This document shows positions 14,683 through 14,823 of a DNA stretch of 14,823 nucleotides, piece by piece. The position numbers and the translations under genes are program-made. Below the pieces are notes generated by a model that saw only the letters and a program-made list of their open reading frames with translations, did not search any database and was not told where the DNA came from. The number at the start of each line of letters is the position of its first letter. Positions within the stretch are counted from its first letter, which is position 1. Source of the DNA: Saccharofermentans sp. (GTDB lineage Bacteria > Bacillota_A > Clostridia > Saccharofermentanales > Saccharofermentanaceae); NCBI GenBank assembly GCA_024695565.1, contig JAILHX010000065.1, positions 1 through 14,823 on the forward strand, read 5' to 3'.

Positions 14683-14823
14683 ATGGCAAAGGCCGGAGCT
14701 CGCGATAAGCTTACTCTCGCATGCACAGAGTGCAAGCAGAGAAACTATCAGACATACAAGAACAAGAAGAACAATACAGAGAGATTAGAGCTCAAGAAGT
14801 ATTGCCCCTTCTGCCGTAAGCAC
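14683..14823 (+). CDS. rpmG: 50S ribosomal protein L33, Zn-ribbon type (partial, 3' end outside window)
   Basis: Small large-subunit protein near the ribosomal E site. The visible 47 residues show both CxxC zinc knuckles, CTEC (14-17) and CPFC (41-44), and the conserved [11 protein letters not shown] (21-31), so this is the Zn-binding (C+) form. GGAGGT at 14668-14673 supports ATG 14683. L33 is usually about 49-55 residues, so only a few residues and the stop are missing. In many Firmicutes secE and nusG follow rpmG; that cannot be seen here. Confidence 0.96.
   Translation, partial: MAKAGARDKLTLACTECKQRNYQTYKNKKNNTERLELKKYCPFCRKH

Overview
The window reads as chromosomal DNA from a Clostridia-type member of the Firmicutes (Bacillota). 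The reasons are its moderate GC, strong GGAGG-type ribosome binding sites, several TTG starts, and a WalRK-like two-component pair in one gene cluster with a WalJ/YycJ-type hydrolase and rlmH. The short-form HisG with a HisZ partner and the Zn-ribbon L33 gene also fit. Genus and species cannot be read from the sequence. All recognisable genes are on the + strand.

Region 1 (1-180) is the end of an rRNA locus: a 5S rRNA followed by a strong intrinsic terminator. Region 2 (181-5683) is a tightly packed operon. It encodes an OmpR-family response regulator, a single-pass PAS-containing histidine kinase with an unusual C-terminal tail of about 280 residues, MurA (first committed step of peptidoglycan synthesis), a WalJ/YycJ-like metallo-beta-lactamase-fold protein, and RlmH (23S rRNA pseudouridine methyltransferase). 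Junctions are 4-nt overlaps or a 12-nt gap. The order matches walR-walK-(walH-walI)-walJ-rlmH of other Firmicutes, with murA where walH/walI would be. The likely theme is envelope stress sensing coupled to wall synthesis.

Region 3 (5684-6107) has no gene and is the most unusual stretch. It holds five consecutive inverted-repeat units (ten half-sites of the type AATTYGGGGCAA) with nearly constant spacing and a period of about 54 bp. Next come two near-identical 16-bp palindromes, 53 bp apart, flanking a consensus promoter (TTGACA, 17 bp, TATAAT). A short leader with mutually exclusive pairings then leads into hisZ.

Region 4 (6108-14531) is an almost complete histidine operon: hisZ-hisG-hisD-hisC-hisB-purC-hisH-hisA-hisF-hisI-hisE. 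Ten his genes cover the pathway from PRPP and ATP to histidine except histidinol-phosphate phosphatase, which is absent here. The purine gene purC (SAICAR synthetase) sits between hisB and hisH. This is notable because the HisH/HisF step releases AICAR, the purine intermediate that lies just downstream of the PurC product.

Region 5 (14532-14823) carries a new extended -10 promoter, a roughly 95-nt structured leader, and the start of rpmG (ribosomal protein L33), which runs off the window.
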